A stretch of 64,000 nt of DNA, from NCBI GenBank assembly GCA_023387735.1, contig JAEWHP010000042.1, positions 1 to 64,000 of the forward strand. The letters are read 5' to 3'. The DNA comes from Pseudomonadota bacterium. GTDB taxonomy: Bacteria; Pseudomonadota; Alphaproteobacteria; Rhizobiales; Xanthobacteraceae. Each line of letters begins with the position of its first letter. The stretch's first letter is position 1. The notes beneath the pieces were generated by a model that saw nothing but the letters and a program-made list of their open reading frames with translations, ran no database searches and had not been told where the DNA came from. Made by a program: the position numbers and the translations under genes. Below are positions 27,294 through 35,974 of this stretch, piece after piece.

Positions 27294-28301
27294 TCAGCGG
27301 ACCTCGGCGAGATAGCGGTCAACAAAGCCTTTTTGCACATTCTCCATCTGGCCCCAGTCGACGTTCTTCGCGCGGGCGTAGTCGCTTTCGGGCAGGAATT
27401 TCTTCTTCACTGCTTCGGGCAGTTCGATCGGCCGCGCCGGGCGTAGATAGGCGTTGGTCCAGATCGTCTGCCCCTTGTCGGACAGGAGATAGTCCAGCAC
27501 CTTCCTGGCCTTGTCCTTGTGGGGCGCATTCTTCACGAGGCCAACGACGTAGGGAAACACCACCGATCCCTCGCAGGGAATCACGAATTCGAAACTACCC
27601 TTCTCGGAATATTTGGCGCGATAGGCGTTGAAATCATAGTCGAGCAGGATCGGCATCTCGCCGGAGACCACACGGGCGTAGGAAGTCTGCTTGGGAACGA
27701 TCGGATCGTTCTTCCTCAAGGCCTTGAAGAAGCCGATCGCGGGATCGAAATTTGCTTCGGAGCCGCCAAGTGCAAGATTGATCGCGACCGCACCGACATA
27801 TCCGACCGCGGCCGACGACGGATCGAGATAGCCGACCATGCCCTTGTAGTCGGGCTTCAGAAGATCTTTCCAGCAGGCCGGCACCGGCTTGCCGCCGAGC
27901 GCGTCCTTGTTCACGAACAGGCCGAGCGTTCCGGAGTGTATGGTTGTCCAAAAGCCGTCGGCGTCCTTGAGGCCCGTAGGGACCTGCTCCCATTTCGCTG
28001 GCTTGTACGGTTCGAGCGCATCCTGGGCCTTGGCCTTCATCCCGAAGGTGACACCGAAATAGCCGATATCACCGACGGGGTTCGCCTTCTCGGCCAGGAT
28101 CTGAGCCAGCGCCTGGCCGGAATTCTTGTTGTCGTGCGGAACGTCATAGTTGAGGTCGGCCTTGATGGCCTTCAGCATCGAGGCCCAGTCCGCCCATTCC
28201 GGCGGGCAGTTGTAGCAGATGACGTCGGCCGCTTTGGCGGACTGCCAAGGCGCGATCAGCGATAGCGCCAGCACGGCAAGAACTGAACGGACGGTCTTCA
28301 T
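27294..28301 (-). CDS. ABC transporter extracellular solute-binding protein (family 1)
   Basis: A 335-residue receptor with signal peptide (VRSVLAVLALSLIAPWQSAKA). The mature protein begins ADVICYNCPPEWADW. Later segments such as TTIHSGTLGLFVNKDALGG and GYLDPSSAAVGYVGAVAINLALGG resemble iron- and phosphonate-type receptors. It is the first gene of the five-gene minus-strand operon. The terminal phosphodiesterase makes a phosphodiester or phosphonate ligand the leading idea. The mature protein has two nearby cysteines (CYNCPPEW) that may form a disulfide. Confidence 0.9.
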   Translation of the reverse strand: MKTVRSVLAVLALSLIAPWQSAKAADVICYNCPPEWADWASMLKAIKADLNYDVPHDNKNSGQALAQILAEKANPVGDIGYFGVTFGMKAKAQDALEPYKPAKWEQVPTGLKDADGFWTTIHSGTLGLFVNKDALGGKPVPACWKDLLKPDYKGMVGYLDPSSAAVGYVGAVAINLALGGSEANFDPAIGFFKALRKNDPIVPKQTSYARVVSGEMPILLDYDFNAYRAKYSEKGSFEFVIPCEGSVVFPYVVGLVKNAPHKDKARKVLDYLLSDKGQTIWTNAYLRPARPIELPEAVKKKFLPESDYARAKNVDWGQMENVQKGFVDRYLAEVR

Positions 28302-28562
28302 GGGTCACTCCGGATTAGCGTCGCAATCGAAGAATTCAGCCGGTGTGCAAGTATAGGCCGCGTGTGAAAGTTTTGCGACAAGGCGCGCTGCTATGCAGCA
28401 ACATCCCCGGCAAAGCTATCGGCAATCTGCTCGGTCAACGATCTGCAGCGGCATCCATTGCGAGAGGACTGGCTCACGTACCAACCCAAAGGCGTGAGAA
28501 CGTCACTTTCCATTCGAGTGATTCAACGAAACGCGGCGGCCGGGCAAGAACGCAGGCACGCA

Positions 28563-29378
28563 TCAGCGACCCGTAAACTTCGGCTCGCGCTTCTCCATGA
28601 ACGCCTTGATGCCTTCCTGCATGTCCTGCGTCTTGAACAGCGGAAGAAGCTGCAGGTAGACATGATGCACGTGATCCGGAAACGTCTCATTGAGACCCAT
28701 TCGCATCATGCGCTTCGCGGCCTGCACTGCCAGGGGCGCGTTCACCGATATCTCTCGAGCTACCTCGCGCGCTCGCCTCATCAGTTCTCCATCCGGCACA
28801 ACTTCATTGGCCAGTCCCCAATCGAGCGATTCCTGCGCCGAAAGCGTCCGGCCGGTAAAAATCAGTTCAGACGCCTTTGCCCAGCCGATCATCCGCGGCA
28901 GGAACCAGGTGCCACCCGATTCGGGCACCACACCGCGTTTGACGAAGGCTGCCGCCAGCTTGGCCGATTCCGCCATGATGCGTATGTCGCAACCGAGTGC
29001 GGTATCCATGCCGTAGCCTGCGGCTCCGCCGTTCACGGCGCAAATAGTGGGCTTGTCCATCGCCTGCAGTACCGTCGGCGGCGTGTTGCGCAGGTCAAGC
29101 GACGTGGCTGAAGAGGCCGAGCTGATGCCGTCGCCGCTGCGTTCCTTCCTCAAGTCCAGACCCGCACAGAATGCGCGCCCTCTACCGGTAAGGATCACAC
29201 AGCGAACATCGCGGTCCTCGTTTGCCCTGATCAGTAGCTGGGTGAGGTCATTCAGCATTGGGCCGGAAATCGTGTTCATGCGCTCCGGCGCGTTGAGCGT
29301 GATGACGGCGATATGATCCGCTACTTCATACAGAACTTCGTTGGATTCGGTGTGCACAGCGCGTTGAGCCTGGTCCAT
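28563..29378 (-). CDS. Enoyl-CoA hydratase/isomerase family protein
   Basis: A 271-residue crotonase. GRGRAFCAGLDLRKE and NGGAAGYGMDTALGCDIRIM form the oxyanion hole, and VKRGVVPESGGTWFLPRMIGWAKA holds the catalytic region. The PESGGTW form resembles many hydratases that act on branched or cyclic acyl-CoAs. The ATG at 29378 has GAGA close by; the earlier ATG seven codons upstream lacks a site. It follows the molybdenum hydroxylase large subunit by 40 bases, so it is probably the fourth gene of that operon. Confidence 0.87.
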   Translation of the reverse strand: MDQAQRAVHTESNEVLYEVADHIAVITLNAPERMNTISGPMLNDLTQLLIRANEDRDVRCVILTGRGRAFCAGLDLRKERSGDGISSASSATSLDLRNTPPTVLQAMDKPTICAVNGGAAGYGMDTALGCDIRIMAESAKLAAAFVKRGVVPESGGTWFLPRMIGWAKASELIFTGRTLSAQESLDWGLANEVVPDGELMRRAREVAREISVNAPLAVQAAKRMMRMGLNETFPDHVHHVYLQLLPLFKTQDMQEGIKAFMEKREPKFTGR

Positions 29379-29418
29379 GTGAATTCTCGTTCTACCCATC
29401 TGTTGTCGGAAGAGTTGA

Positions 29419-31812
29419 TCAGATCCGCCCCAAGGCCCTCAATATCAACTGGGGCGTCAGCGGTATCTCCGTGATTGTTACCCCAAACGGCCTGAGCGCG
29501 TCATTGACGGCATTTGTAACAGCAGCCGCAGCGCCCGCCGTGCCGGCTTCACCTGCGCCCTTGGCACCCAGTTCAGACTCCCGCGTCGGCGAGACCACAT
29601 GCCCGACATCGATATCCGGCATCTCGCCGGACATCGGGACCAGATAATCGGCCATGTTGGCGTTGGTGAGCTGGCCGCGCTCATCATACACACACTTCTC
29701 GAACAGCGCGGCGCCGAGACCCTGCACCACGCCTCCCCTGATCTGCTCATCGACCAGTTGCGGATTGATGATCGTGCCGCAATCCTCGACAACCCAATGC
29801 TTGAGCAGCTTCACGAAACCGGTATCCGTGTCGACTTCCAGCCAGGAGGCCTGAATGCCATTGGTGAAGGCGAAAGGATATTCCCGTGGGACGAAGTGTC
29901 TCGTCGCCATCAGTTCGGGCTGAATGCCCGGCGGCAGCGTGTCCGGCCGGAAATAGGCGATCCGCGCGAGTTCGCTCAACTCGATCCGAGGCGCACTATC
30001 GGCAGCATTCACAATATGGTTGTCGACAATGTCGAGTTCACCCGCGGTCGATTGCAGGATCGCCGCCGCAACATCTAGAATATTTTTGCGCAGCACCTTG
30101 GTCGCCTGCAGGGCGGCTTCGCCGCCGATCCCGGCGCCACGCGAGGCCCAGGTCCCGCCACCATAGGGGGTATTGTCGGTATCGCCCAGGATCACGCGGA
30201 CACGGTCCATCGAGACGCCAAGCACACTGCCGACGATCTGAGCGGTAAGCGACTCCGACCCCTGCCCCTGCTCGGTGATACTGGTCTGGCAGATCACCGA
30301 ACCCTGCGCATCGAGCCGTACCGCCACGCCATCCTGCGAGGATATTTTTGCACCGCCAACGCCATAAAAGGCAGCGCTGGGATTCGTGACCTCGATGAAG
30401 CTGGCAATGCCAATTCCACGATGGACATTCTTTGCCCGCAAAGCCGCCTGCTCGGCGCGAAGCCCATCGTAGTCCATCATCTCGACGAGTTTCGCCAGCG
30501 CTGCATGATGCGACAGTTGCTCAAAGCGCAGACCCGACGGCGAGGCACAGGGATATGCATCATCGGCAATCAGGTTACGGCGTCGGATTTCGATCGGATC
30601 CATCCCGATTTTCATCGCCGCCAGATCGACCAGGCCTTCCGTCACCGAGCAGGCAATTGGGTGGCCAACGGCGCGATATTGGCACATGACGTTCTTGTTC
30701 TGAAACACGACACGGGCACGCGCACGGTAGTTGGTGTTCGTATAGGGCCCACCGACGAGATTGACGACCTGGTTGGCCTCGATCGCGCTGGTTCGGGGAT
30801 ACATCGAATAAGGTCCGATGCCCGTCAGATCATCGATCTCGAATGCCGTGATAGTGCCGTCTCGTTTGACGCCAATCTTTCCCTTACAATGATGATCGCG
30901 GGCATGAATATCGGTGTTGAAGCTCTCGACCCGGTCGGCAACGAACTTCACGGGCCGGCGCAGTCGCTTTGCGATCGCGTAGGTTGCCATCTCATCGGCA
31001 TAGATATGGACCTTGATGCCGAAGGAGCCTCCAACGTCCTTGCAGACCACGCGCACCTGCTGCTCCTTCAAGCCGAGATGCAACGCCGCAATATTTTGCA
31101 CCATATAGGGTGCCTGAGTGCCCTGATAGATCGTCAATCGCGCTTCCGCGGCATTCCAGTCCGCCACAACCGCCCGCGGCTCGAGCGTTACGCCGGTGTG
31201 CCGGCCGAAAACGAAATCAGCCTCTACCACCTCGTCGGATTCGGCAAAGGCTTGGTCGACAATGCCAGCGTCGTGATTGCGCTCGAAGGCGAGATTGTCG
31301 CCAAGGGAAGCGTGGATCACGGGCGTCGATGGATCGAGCGCCGTGTGCATATTCGTTACAGCATCAAGCTCCTCGTACTCCACTAGGACGTGCTCCGCGG
31401 CATCCTCGGCCTGGGCTCGACTCGCCGCCACCACGGCGGCAACAGCTTCCCCCTGCCAGCACACGCGGTCGATCGCAATAGCGCTTTGCGGTGCGGATTT
31501 CAGACCCTTCAGATGCGAGAGCACACCGACCCAAGGGGTAATGACGGCGGCCAGTTCCTGACCTGTAATCACAGCGACCACGCCCGGCATCTGCCGGGCC
31601 GCCGAAGCATCGATGCCGCGGATGTTCGCGTGAGCGTGCGGCGAGCGCAGGAACACGACGTGCACCATACGCGGCAGTTCGATGTCACTGACATAGACTC
31701 CGCGTCCCTGCATCAAACGATCGAGGTTCGGCCTCGGCACTGTCTTGCCGATGTATGAGTTTGGGCGATCCAGCGCCGAAAGCGTTTCGGAATTTGCCCG
31801 TTCCGACGTCAT
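29419..31812 (-). CDS. Molybdopterin-binding large subunit, CO dehydrogenase-like (CoxL family)
   Basis: A 797-residue molybdenum subunit of the aerobic CO dehydrogenase/xanthine dehydrogenase family. It has the N-terminal RPNLDRLMQGRGVYVSDIELP, cofactor segments KDVGGSFGIKVHIY and ITEQGQGSESLTAQIVGSVLG, and the C-terminal GAKGAGEAGT with the expected catalytic glutamate. The active-site loop reads QYRAVGHPIACSVTE. Form I CO dehydrogenases have AYXCSFR and form II-type enzymes AYRGAGR, so this is neither and CO is an unlikely substrate. It overlaps the iron-sulfur gene by four bases. Confidence 0.92.
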   Translation of the reverse strand: MTSERANSETLSALDRPNSYIGKTVPRPNLDRLMQGRGVYVSDIELPRMVHVVFLRSPHAHANIRGIDASAARQMPGVVAVITGQELAAVITPWVGVLSHLKGLKSAPQSAIAIDRVCWQGEAVAAVVAASRAQAEDAAEHVLVEYEELDAVTNMHTALDPSTPVIHASLGDNLAFERNHDAGIVDQAFAESDEVVEADFVFGRHTGVTLEPRAVVADWNAAEARLTIYQGTQAPYMVQNIAALHLGLKEQQVRVVCKDVGGSFGIKVHIYADEMATYAIAKRLRRPVKFVADRVESFNTDIHARDHHCKGKIGVKRDGTITAFEIDDLTGIGPYSMYPRTSAIEANQVVNLVGGPYTNTNYRARARVVFQNKNVMCQYRAVGHPIACSVTEGLVDLAAMKIGMDPIEIRRRNLIADDAYPCASPSGLRFEQLSHHAALAKLVEMMDYDGLRAEQAALRAKNVHRGIGIASFIEVTNPSAAFYGVGGAKISSQDGVAVRLDAQGSVICQTSITEQGQGSESLTAQIVGSVLGVSMDRVRVILGDTDNTPYGGGTWASRGAGIGGEAALQATKVLRKNILDVAAAILQSTAGELDIVDNHIVNAADSAPRIELSELARIAYFRPDTLPPGIQPELMATRHFVPREYPFAFTNGIQASWLEVDTDTGFVKLLKHWVVEDCGTIINPQLVDEQIRGGVVQGLGAALFEKCVYDERGQLTNANMADYLVPMSGEMPDIDVGHVVSPTRESELGAKGAGEAGTAGAAAAVTNAVNDALRPFGVTITEIPLTPQLILRALGRI

Positions 31813-32294
31813 GGCAGGTGCCCGGCGCGAACCCGCGCGGTGGTCTCGATGGCGTCAACAATCGCCTGATAGCCAGTACACCGGCAATAATTTCCGGACA
31901 GGTGCTCGCGAATCTGTTCTCGATCAGGTTGCGGTAGATGTTTGAGCAGATCCTGCGCCGCCATTAACATGCCCGGCGTACAGAAGCCGCATTGCAGCGC
32001 GTTACGCTCCCGGAACGCAGCCTGCAAATCGGCAATCTCACCGCTATCAGACAGGCCTTCGATCGTCTCGACAGAACCGTTCTGCGCCTGCACCGCAAGG
32101 ATCAGGCACGACCGAACGATCTCGCCATTGACGCGCACCGTGCAGGCCCCGCAGACCCCATGCTCGCAGCCAACATGGGTCCCGGTCAGCTTAAGGTGCT
32201 CGCGGAGAAAATCGGACAAGTTTAGCCGCGGCGGCACATCGGCGTCGATCCGCTCCCCGTTGACATTGAGCGAAATCGTCACAGCGCTCGTCAC
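31809..32294 (-). CDS. [2Fe-2S] subunit, CoxS type
   Basis: A 161-residue iron-sulfur subunit. Cys43, Cys48, Cys51 and Cys63 form the ferredoxin-like cluster (GCEHGVCGAC). Cys102, Cys105, Cys137 and Cys139 form the second cluster (QCGFC and CRCTGY). It carries electrons from the molybdenum centre to FAD. It overlaps both neighbours by four bases, giving the order FAD subunit, iron-sulfur subunit, molybdenum subunit, as in coxMSL. Confidence 0.94.
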   Translation of the reverse strand: MTSAVTISLNVNGERIDADVPPRLNLSDFLREHLKLTGTHVGCEHGVCGACTVRVNGEIVRSCLILAVQAQNGSVETIEGLSDSGEIADLQAAFRERNALQCGFCTPGMLMAAQDLLKHLPQPDREQIREHLSGNYCRCTGYQAIVDAIETTARVRAGHLP

Positions 32295-33172
32295 GCGGTC
32301 GCTCCGACGCAGAGATCAGGACGCGAAAGCAGAGAGGAGACGCCACGCGCCAGCAGGACCTTTGCCAGATGCCGACGCATTGCAGGCGTCGCCTGCTGGT
32401 CCTCCGGCGGATCAAGCTCCTCGCCCAACAAAGACGACGCCTCAGACAATACCGGAGGGGTAATATCTACATCGGTCAGTCTATTGGCCATCTTTGCAAG
32501 TAACGGACGGTCGCCGACTGCAAAGAAGCCAAGGCGGAGTTCGGCGAATTGCCCGTCCTTCACGATCGCTTGCGCGGCCAGGCCGACAATCGCATAATCG
32601 CCATGCCGACGGGAAAATTCATGAAAAAATTGGGCCGAGTGAGTTGGCGCCGCCGGCAGTTCGACGGCGACCAGCAACTCCTGTGGCGAAAGCGCCGTTT
32701 CGTAGATGCCGGTGAAGAAAGCACTCGCGGCATGTCGCCGCTCACCGCCCGGACCGCGAGTGACAATGGTTGCGCCCAGAGTAAGCATGCAGGCCGGCAG
32801 TTCTGAGGCTGGATCGGCATGAGCAAGACTGCCCCCAATCGTACCCCGGTTACGGATCGCCGGATGCGCGACATGAGCGACCGCCTGCGCCAACAACGGG
32901 GCGTGGGCATTGATTTCCGCGGATCTCAAGAGATCAACATGGCGCGTCAGCGCGCCGATGGTGAGTACGCCGTCCTTCACCACGATACCGCGCAGTTCGG
33001 CCAACTCGCCGATATCGACTACAAGCTCGGGAGATATGAGACGCAGATTCATCGCCGGCATCAGGCTCTGGCCACCCGACAAAAGCTTGGCCTTCTCGCC
33101 GTGCGCTGCCAGCAATTCCAGCGCGTGCGCGACGCTGGTTGCACGGGCATAAGCGAAAGCCGAGGCCTTCAT
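32291..33172 (-). CDS. FAD-binding subunit, CoxM type
   Basis: A 293-residue flavoprotein subunit. The FAD motifs AKLLSGGQSLMPAMNLRL (about 35-53) and RNRGTIGGSLAHADPASELPAC (about 105-125) are complete. A CO_deh_flav_C-like domain follows. The ATG at 33172 is taken, with GGAGGG about 11 bases upstream; a TTG eight codons earlier is also open. It is the first gene of the hydroxylase operon and passes electrons to the outside acceptor. Confidence 0.92.
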   Translation of the reverse strand: MKASAFAYARATSVAHALELLAAHGEKAKLLSGGQSLMPAMNLRLISPELVVDIGELAELRGIVVKDGVLTIGALTRHVDLLRSAEINAHAPLLAQAVAHVAHPAIRNRGTIGGSLAHADPASELPACMLTLGATIVTRGPGGERRHAASAFFTGIYETALSPQELLVAVELPAAPTHSAQFFHEFSRRHGDYAIVGLAAQAIVKDGQFAELRLGFFAVGDRPLLAKMANRLTDVDITPPVLSEASSLLGEELDPPEDQQATPAMRRHLAKVLLARGVSSLLSRPDLCVGATA

Positions 33173-33345
33173 TTCGGCGTGACCCTCCCCGGTCAAGTAC
33201 CTGCATTTTCACTGGATTAGAAGGCTGCTATCTTCAAAGGTCAAGATCGTTATGGTGCGGCTATCGCGACTTTGGACTTGTCTTCGCGCAGCAAAGGCCG
33301 CACGTTCTGCGCCGATGAAAGGCTGGCCTTGGGGAAGCGCGGACG

Positions 33346-34452
33346 ATGAAGCTCGGATTCTTTACGATGCCGATCCATCCCATCGGCAAGGATTGGCGAC
33401 TTTCCCTCAAGGAAGATCGCGAGGCCTTCGTGCTGGCGGATGAGCTCGGATTTGCCGAAGCCTATGTCGGCGAGCATGTCACCGACAGGGCCGAGAACAT
33501 CACGTCCTGCATAGCCTTTATCGCGTGGCTTGCCGCAGCGACCAGGCAGATCAAGCTTGGCACCGGCACGGTAAACATGCCAAACGCCCATCCGGCTTCG
33601 GTTGCAGCCTCGATCGCGATGCTCGATCACATGCTGGATGGACGCCTGATCTTCGGGATCAGCCCGGGCGGCCTGCTTTCAGACGCTGAGGTATTCGGAA
33701 ATCTCGAGGCGGACAGAAATGCAATGTTTCTGGAGGCAATCAATCAGGTCCTTCAAATCTGGTCGAGCGAGCCGCCATATAACCTCCAGGGGAAATACTG
33801 GAATATATCTGTTCAGAAGACCCTGATCGAAGAGATCGGCCAGGGCTTCATCCCTCATCCGCTGCAACGGCCGCACCCGCCGATCGTGGTGACGGCGGTG
33901 GCTCCGTTCTCGAAGGGTGTGACGGAGGCAGCTGCGCGTGGCTGGGATCCTATCTCGGCGAACTTCCTGATGCCAGCCTGGGTAAAGAGCCATTGGCCGA
34001 AATACGTCGAAGGCTGCGAACGTGCCGGTCGCGCCGCTGATCCGGCAAACTGGCGCGTTGCCAAGAGCGTTTTCGTCGCGAAGGATGCGGCAACCGCCAA
34101 AGCCTACGCTACGGATCCAAACGGGCCTTACGTCTACTACTATCGTTCGCTGTTCACAAAGCTGAAGCGCGGCGGCCGCATCGAGCTGTTCAAGACACGT
34201 CGCGACCAGCCCGACGACGAGGTGACGCTGGAATCAATCTGCGACAGGCTCATCATCCACGGCACGCCGGAGAGCGTCGCTGACCAGATCCTTGCCTTTC
34301 AGGAGGAGACCGGCCCGTTCGGCACGCTGCTCTACGCCGGCAAGGATTGGAAGGATCGAGAGCTCGGACGCCAGTCGATGATCCTGATGGCCGAAAAGGT
34401 GATGCCGCGAGTCAGTGCCGGGGTCTCCGACCGTCTGAAGGCTGCCGAATAG
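33346..34452 (+). CDS. LLM-class flavin-dependent oxidoreductase
   Basis: A 368-residue bacterial-luciferase-like monooxygenase. Family segments: MKLGFFTMPIHP at the start, GFAEAYVGEHVTD, IKLGTGTVNMPNAHP, and DHMLDGRLIFGISPGGL. It needs reduced FMN from a separate reductase; a flavin reductase gene lies at 35411. Relatives open N-heterocyclic rings (for example the uracil enzyme RutA) or oxidise amines and aldehydes. It is divergent from the CoxMSL-like operon and 22 bases before a deacetylase gene, so the two plus-strand genes form an operon. Confidence 0.9.
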   Translation: MKLGFFTMPIHPIGKDWRLSLKEDREAFVLADELGFAEAYVGEHVTDRAENITSCIAFIAWLAAATRQIKLGTGTVNMPNAHPASVAASIAMLDHMLDGRLIFGISPGGLLSDAEVFGNLEADRNAMFLEAINQVLQIWSSEPPYNLQGKYWNISVQKTLIEEIGQGFIPHPLQRPHPPIVVTAVAPFSKGVTEAAARGWDPISANFLMPAWVKSHWPKYVEGCERAGRAADPANWRVAKSVFVAKDAATAKAYATDPNGPYVYYYRSLFTKLKRGGRIELFKTRRDQPDDEVTLESICDRLIIHGTPESVADQILAFQEETGPFGTLLYAGKDWKDRELGRQSMILMAEKVMPRVSAGVSDRLKAAE

Positions 34453-34474
34453 CCGGCTCACTCAAGGAACTACC

Positions 34475-35350
34475 GTGGCACTCAGCGATCGCATCCCGTA
34501 TCAAGCGCAAATCGACCGGCCGCAGCTGAAACTTCCAGGCGGCAAGAAACTCGTGGTGTGGGTCATACTCAACGTCGAGGAGTGGCGGATCGAGAATGCT
34601 ATGCCTCGTACGGTGCTAAGTCCGCCCATGGGCCAGCCGCTGTTGCCCGACATACCGAACTGGTCTTGGCACGAATACGGGATGCGCGCCGGCTTCTGGC
34701 GCCAGTTCAAGGCACTGACCGATCGCAGCATGCCGGTGACCCTGGCGATCAATGCCAATGTCTGCAACACCTACCCACGTGTCGCATCCGCCGCGCGCGA
34801 GGCCGGCTTCGAATTCATGGGTCACGGCTTCGTACAGGGCCCGATGCACAAGGTCGAGAACCAGGCAGATGCGATCAAGCGCGCGGTCGAGACGATTTCG
34901 CAATTCACGGGAACACCGCCACGCTCGTGGGAAAGTCCGGGTCTAACGGAAACCGAGGAGACGCTGGATCTGCTGCGCCTCAACGGCATCGAGTATGTTG
35001 CGGACTGGGTGATCGACGATCTGCCGCAAGACATCGCCACGCCTCATGGCACTATCACCACGATCCCCTATTCCGTCGAAACCAACGATATCGTCATCCA
35101 CGCGCTACAGCACCTGCCTTCCGAACAATTCCTGAAGCGATGCACGGATCAGTTCGACCGGCTGTATCTGGAAGGCGCGACGAATGCGCGCGTCATGGCG
35201 ATCTCGGTGCATCCGTACATCACAGGCGTGCCCCATCGCATCAAGTATCTGGAGGCGCTGCTCGACTATGTCCTCGGCCATGACGGCGTGGCATTGATGA
35301 CGGCCAGCGAGATTGGCGACTGGTATCGCGCAGAGATGGGAAAGAAATAG
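34475..35350 (+). CDS. Polysaccharide deacetylase (NodB-fold) family hydrolase, PuuE-like
   Basis: A 291-residue NodB-fold amidohydrolase. MGHGFVQGPMHK and the ESPGLTETEETLDLL segment near residue 150 fit metal binding and the conserved loop of the PuuE/allantoinase-like branch. The start is GTG at 34475 with AAGGAA upstream. Members of this branch hydrolyse cyclic or linear amides instead of polysaccharides. Since it follows an LLM oxygenase, ring-amide hydrolysis in the same pathway is likely. No signal peptide is present, which fits a cytoplasmic metabolic enzyme. Confidence 0.85.
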   Translation: MALSDRIPYQAQIDRPQLKLPGGKKLVVWVILNVEEWRIENAMPRTVLSPPMGQPLLPDIPNWSWHEYGMRAGFWRQFKALTDRSMPVTLAINANVCNTYPRVASAAREAGFEFMGHGFVQGPMHKVENQADAIKRAVETISQFTGTPPRSWESPGLTETEETLDLLRLNGIEYVADWVIDDLPQDIATPHGTITTIPYSVETNDIVIHALQHLPSEQFLKRCTDQFDRLYLEGATNARVMAISVHPYITGVPHRIKYLEALLDYVLGHDGVALMTASEIGDWYRAEMGKK

Positions 35351-35410
35351 AGATCTTGTCGGCGTTTTGCGAACTCCGCAGAACGGTAGAAGCCGGAATT
35401 CAGGTTTGGG

Positions 35411-35965
35411 TCACGACAATTTCTCGCCATCGCCGGCAATGAACTGGCCGAAGCCGCCGCGCGCAAACAGCAGTGGCTCCTGATGGTTGTAGGCGTAGGC
35501 CTCGACCGCCCCGAGGAAGATGATGTGGTCACCGCCGTAGTACCGGTTGGCGGCCCGGCATTGAAAGTTGGCGACACTGTCGGCAAGCACTGGAGCATTG
35601 CCAAGCCCTGGCGTCCAGTTAACACCTGCAAACTTGTCGCCCGAAGATTTCGCAAACTGCGAGGCCAGTGCCCGCTGGGAGGCTCCAAGAATATTGACCG
35701 TGAAGTGGCTGGCATTCTGAAAGGTCGTCAGGCCTTGCGAAAACATGCCGAGACTCCACAGAACAAGCGGCGGGTTCAGCGACACCGATGCAAAGGAATT
35801 GCAGGTTACGCCATACGGTTTTCCATCGGAAGCCATTGCCGTGACAATGGTAACGCCGGTCGCGAAGGTGCCGAGCGCATTGCGAAAGTCGCGGGGGTCG
35901 ATTGCCGAATTGCCGCTGGCAAGTTCGTTTGCCGGATCGGCCGGATGTTTGGGTGAGTCAGACAT
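35411..35965 (-). CDS. Flavin reductase family protein
   Basis: A 184-residue FMN/FAD reductase of the HpaC/HsaB type. Core motifs are LGTFATGVTIVTAMASDGKPYGVTCNSFASVSLNPPLVLW. It supplies reduced flavin to a partner monooxygenase. It lies nine bases downstream of the acyl-CoA-dehydrogenase-like monooxygenase gene on the minus strand. It may also serve the LLM enzyme at 33346. The N-terminal 25 residues are a poorly conserved extension. Confidence 0.9.
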   Translation of the reverse strand: MSDSPKHPADPANELASGNSAIDPRDFRNALGTFATGVTIVTAMASDGKPYGVTCNSFASVSLNPPLVLWSLGMFSQGLTTFQNASHFTVNILGASQRALASQFAKSSGDKFAGVNWTPGLGNAPVLADSVANFQCRAANRYYGGDHIIFLGAVEAYAYNHQEPLLFARGGFGQFIAGDGEKLS

Positions 35966-35974
35966 CCGCCAACC

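Noticed and set aside
29419..33172. True aerobic CO dehydrogenase
   Set aside because: The large subunit lacks the CSFR cysteine loop of form I enzymes, and no accessory genes such as coxDEFG are present.
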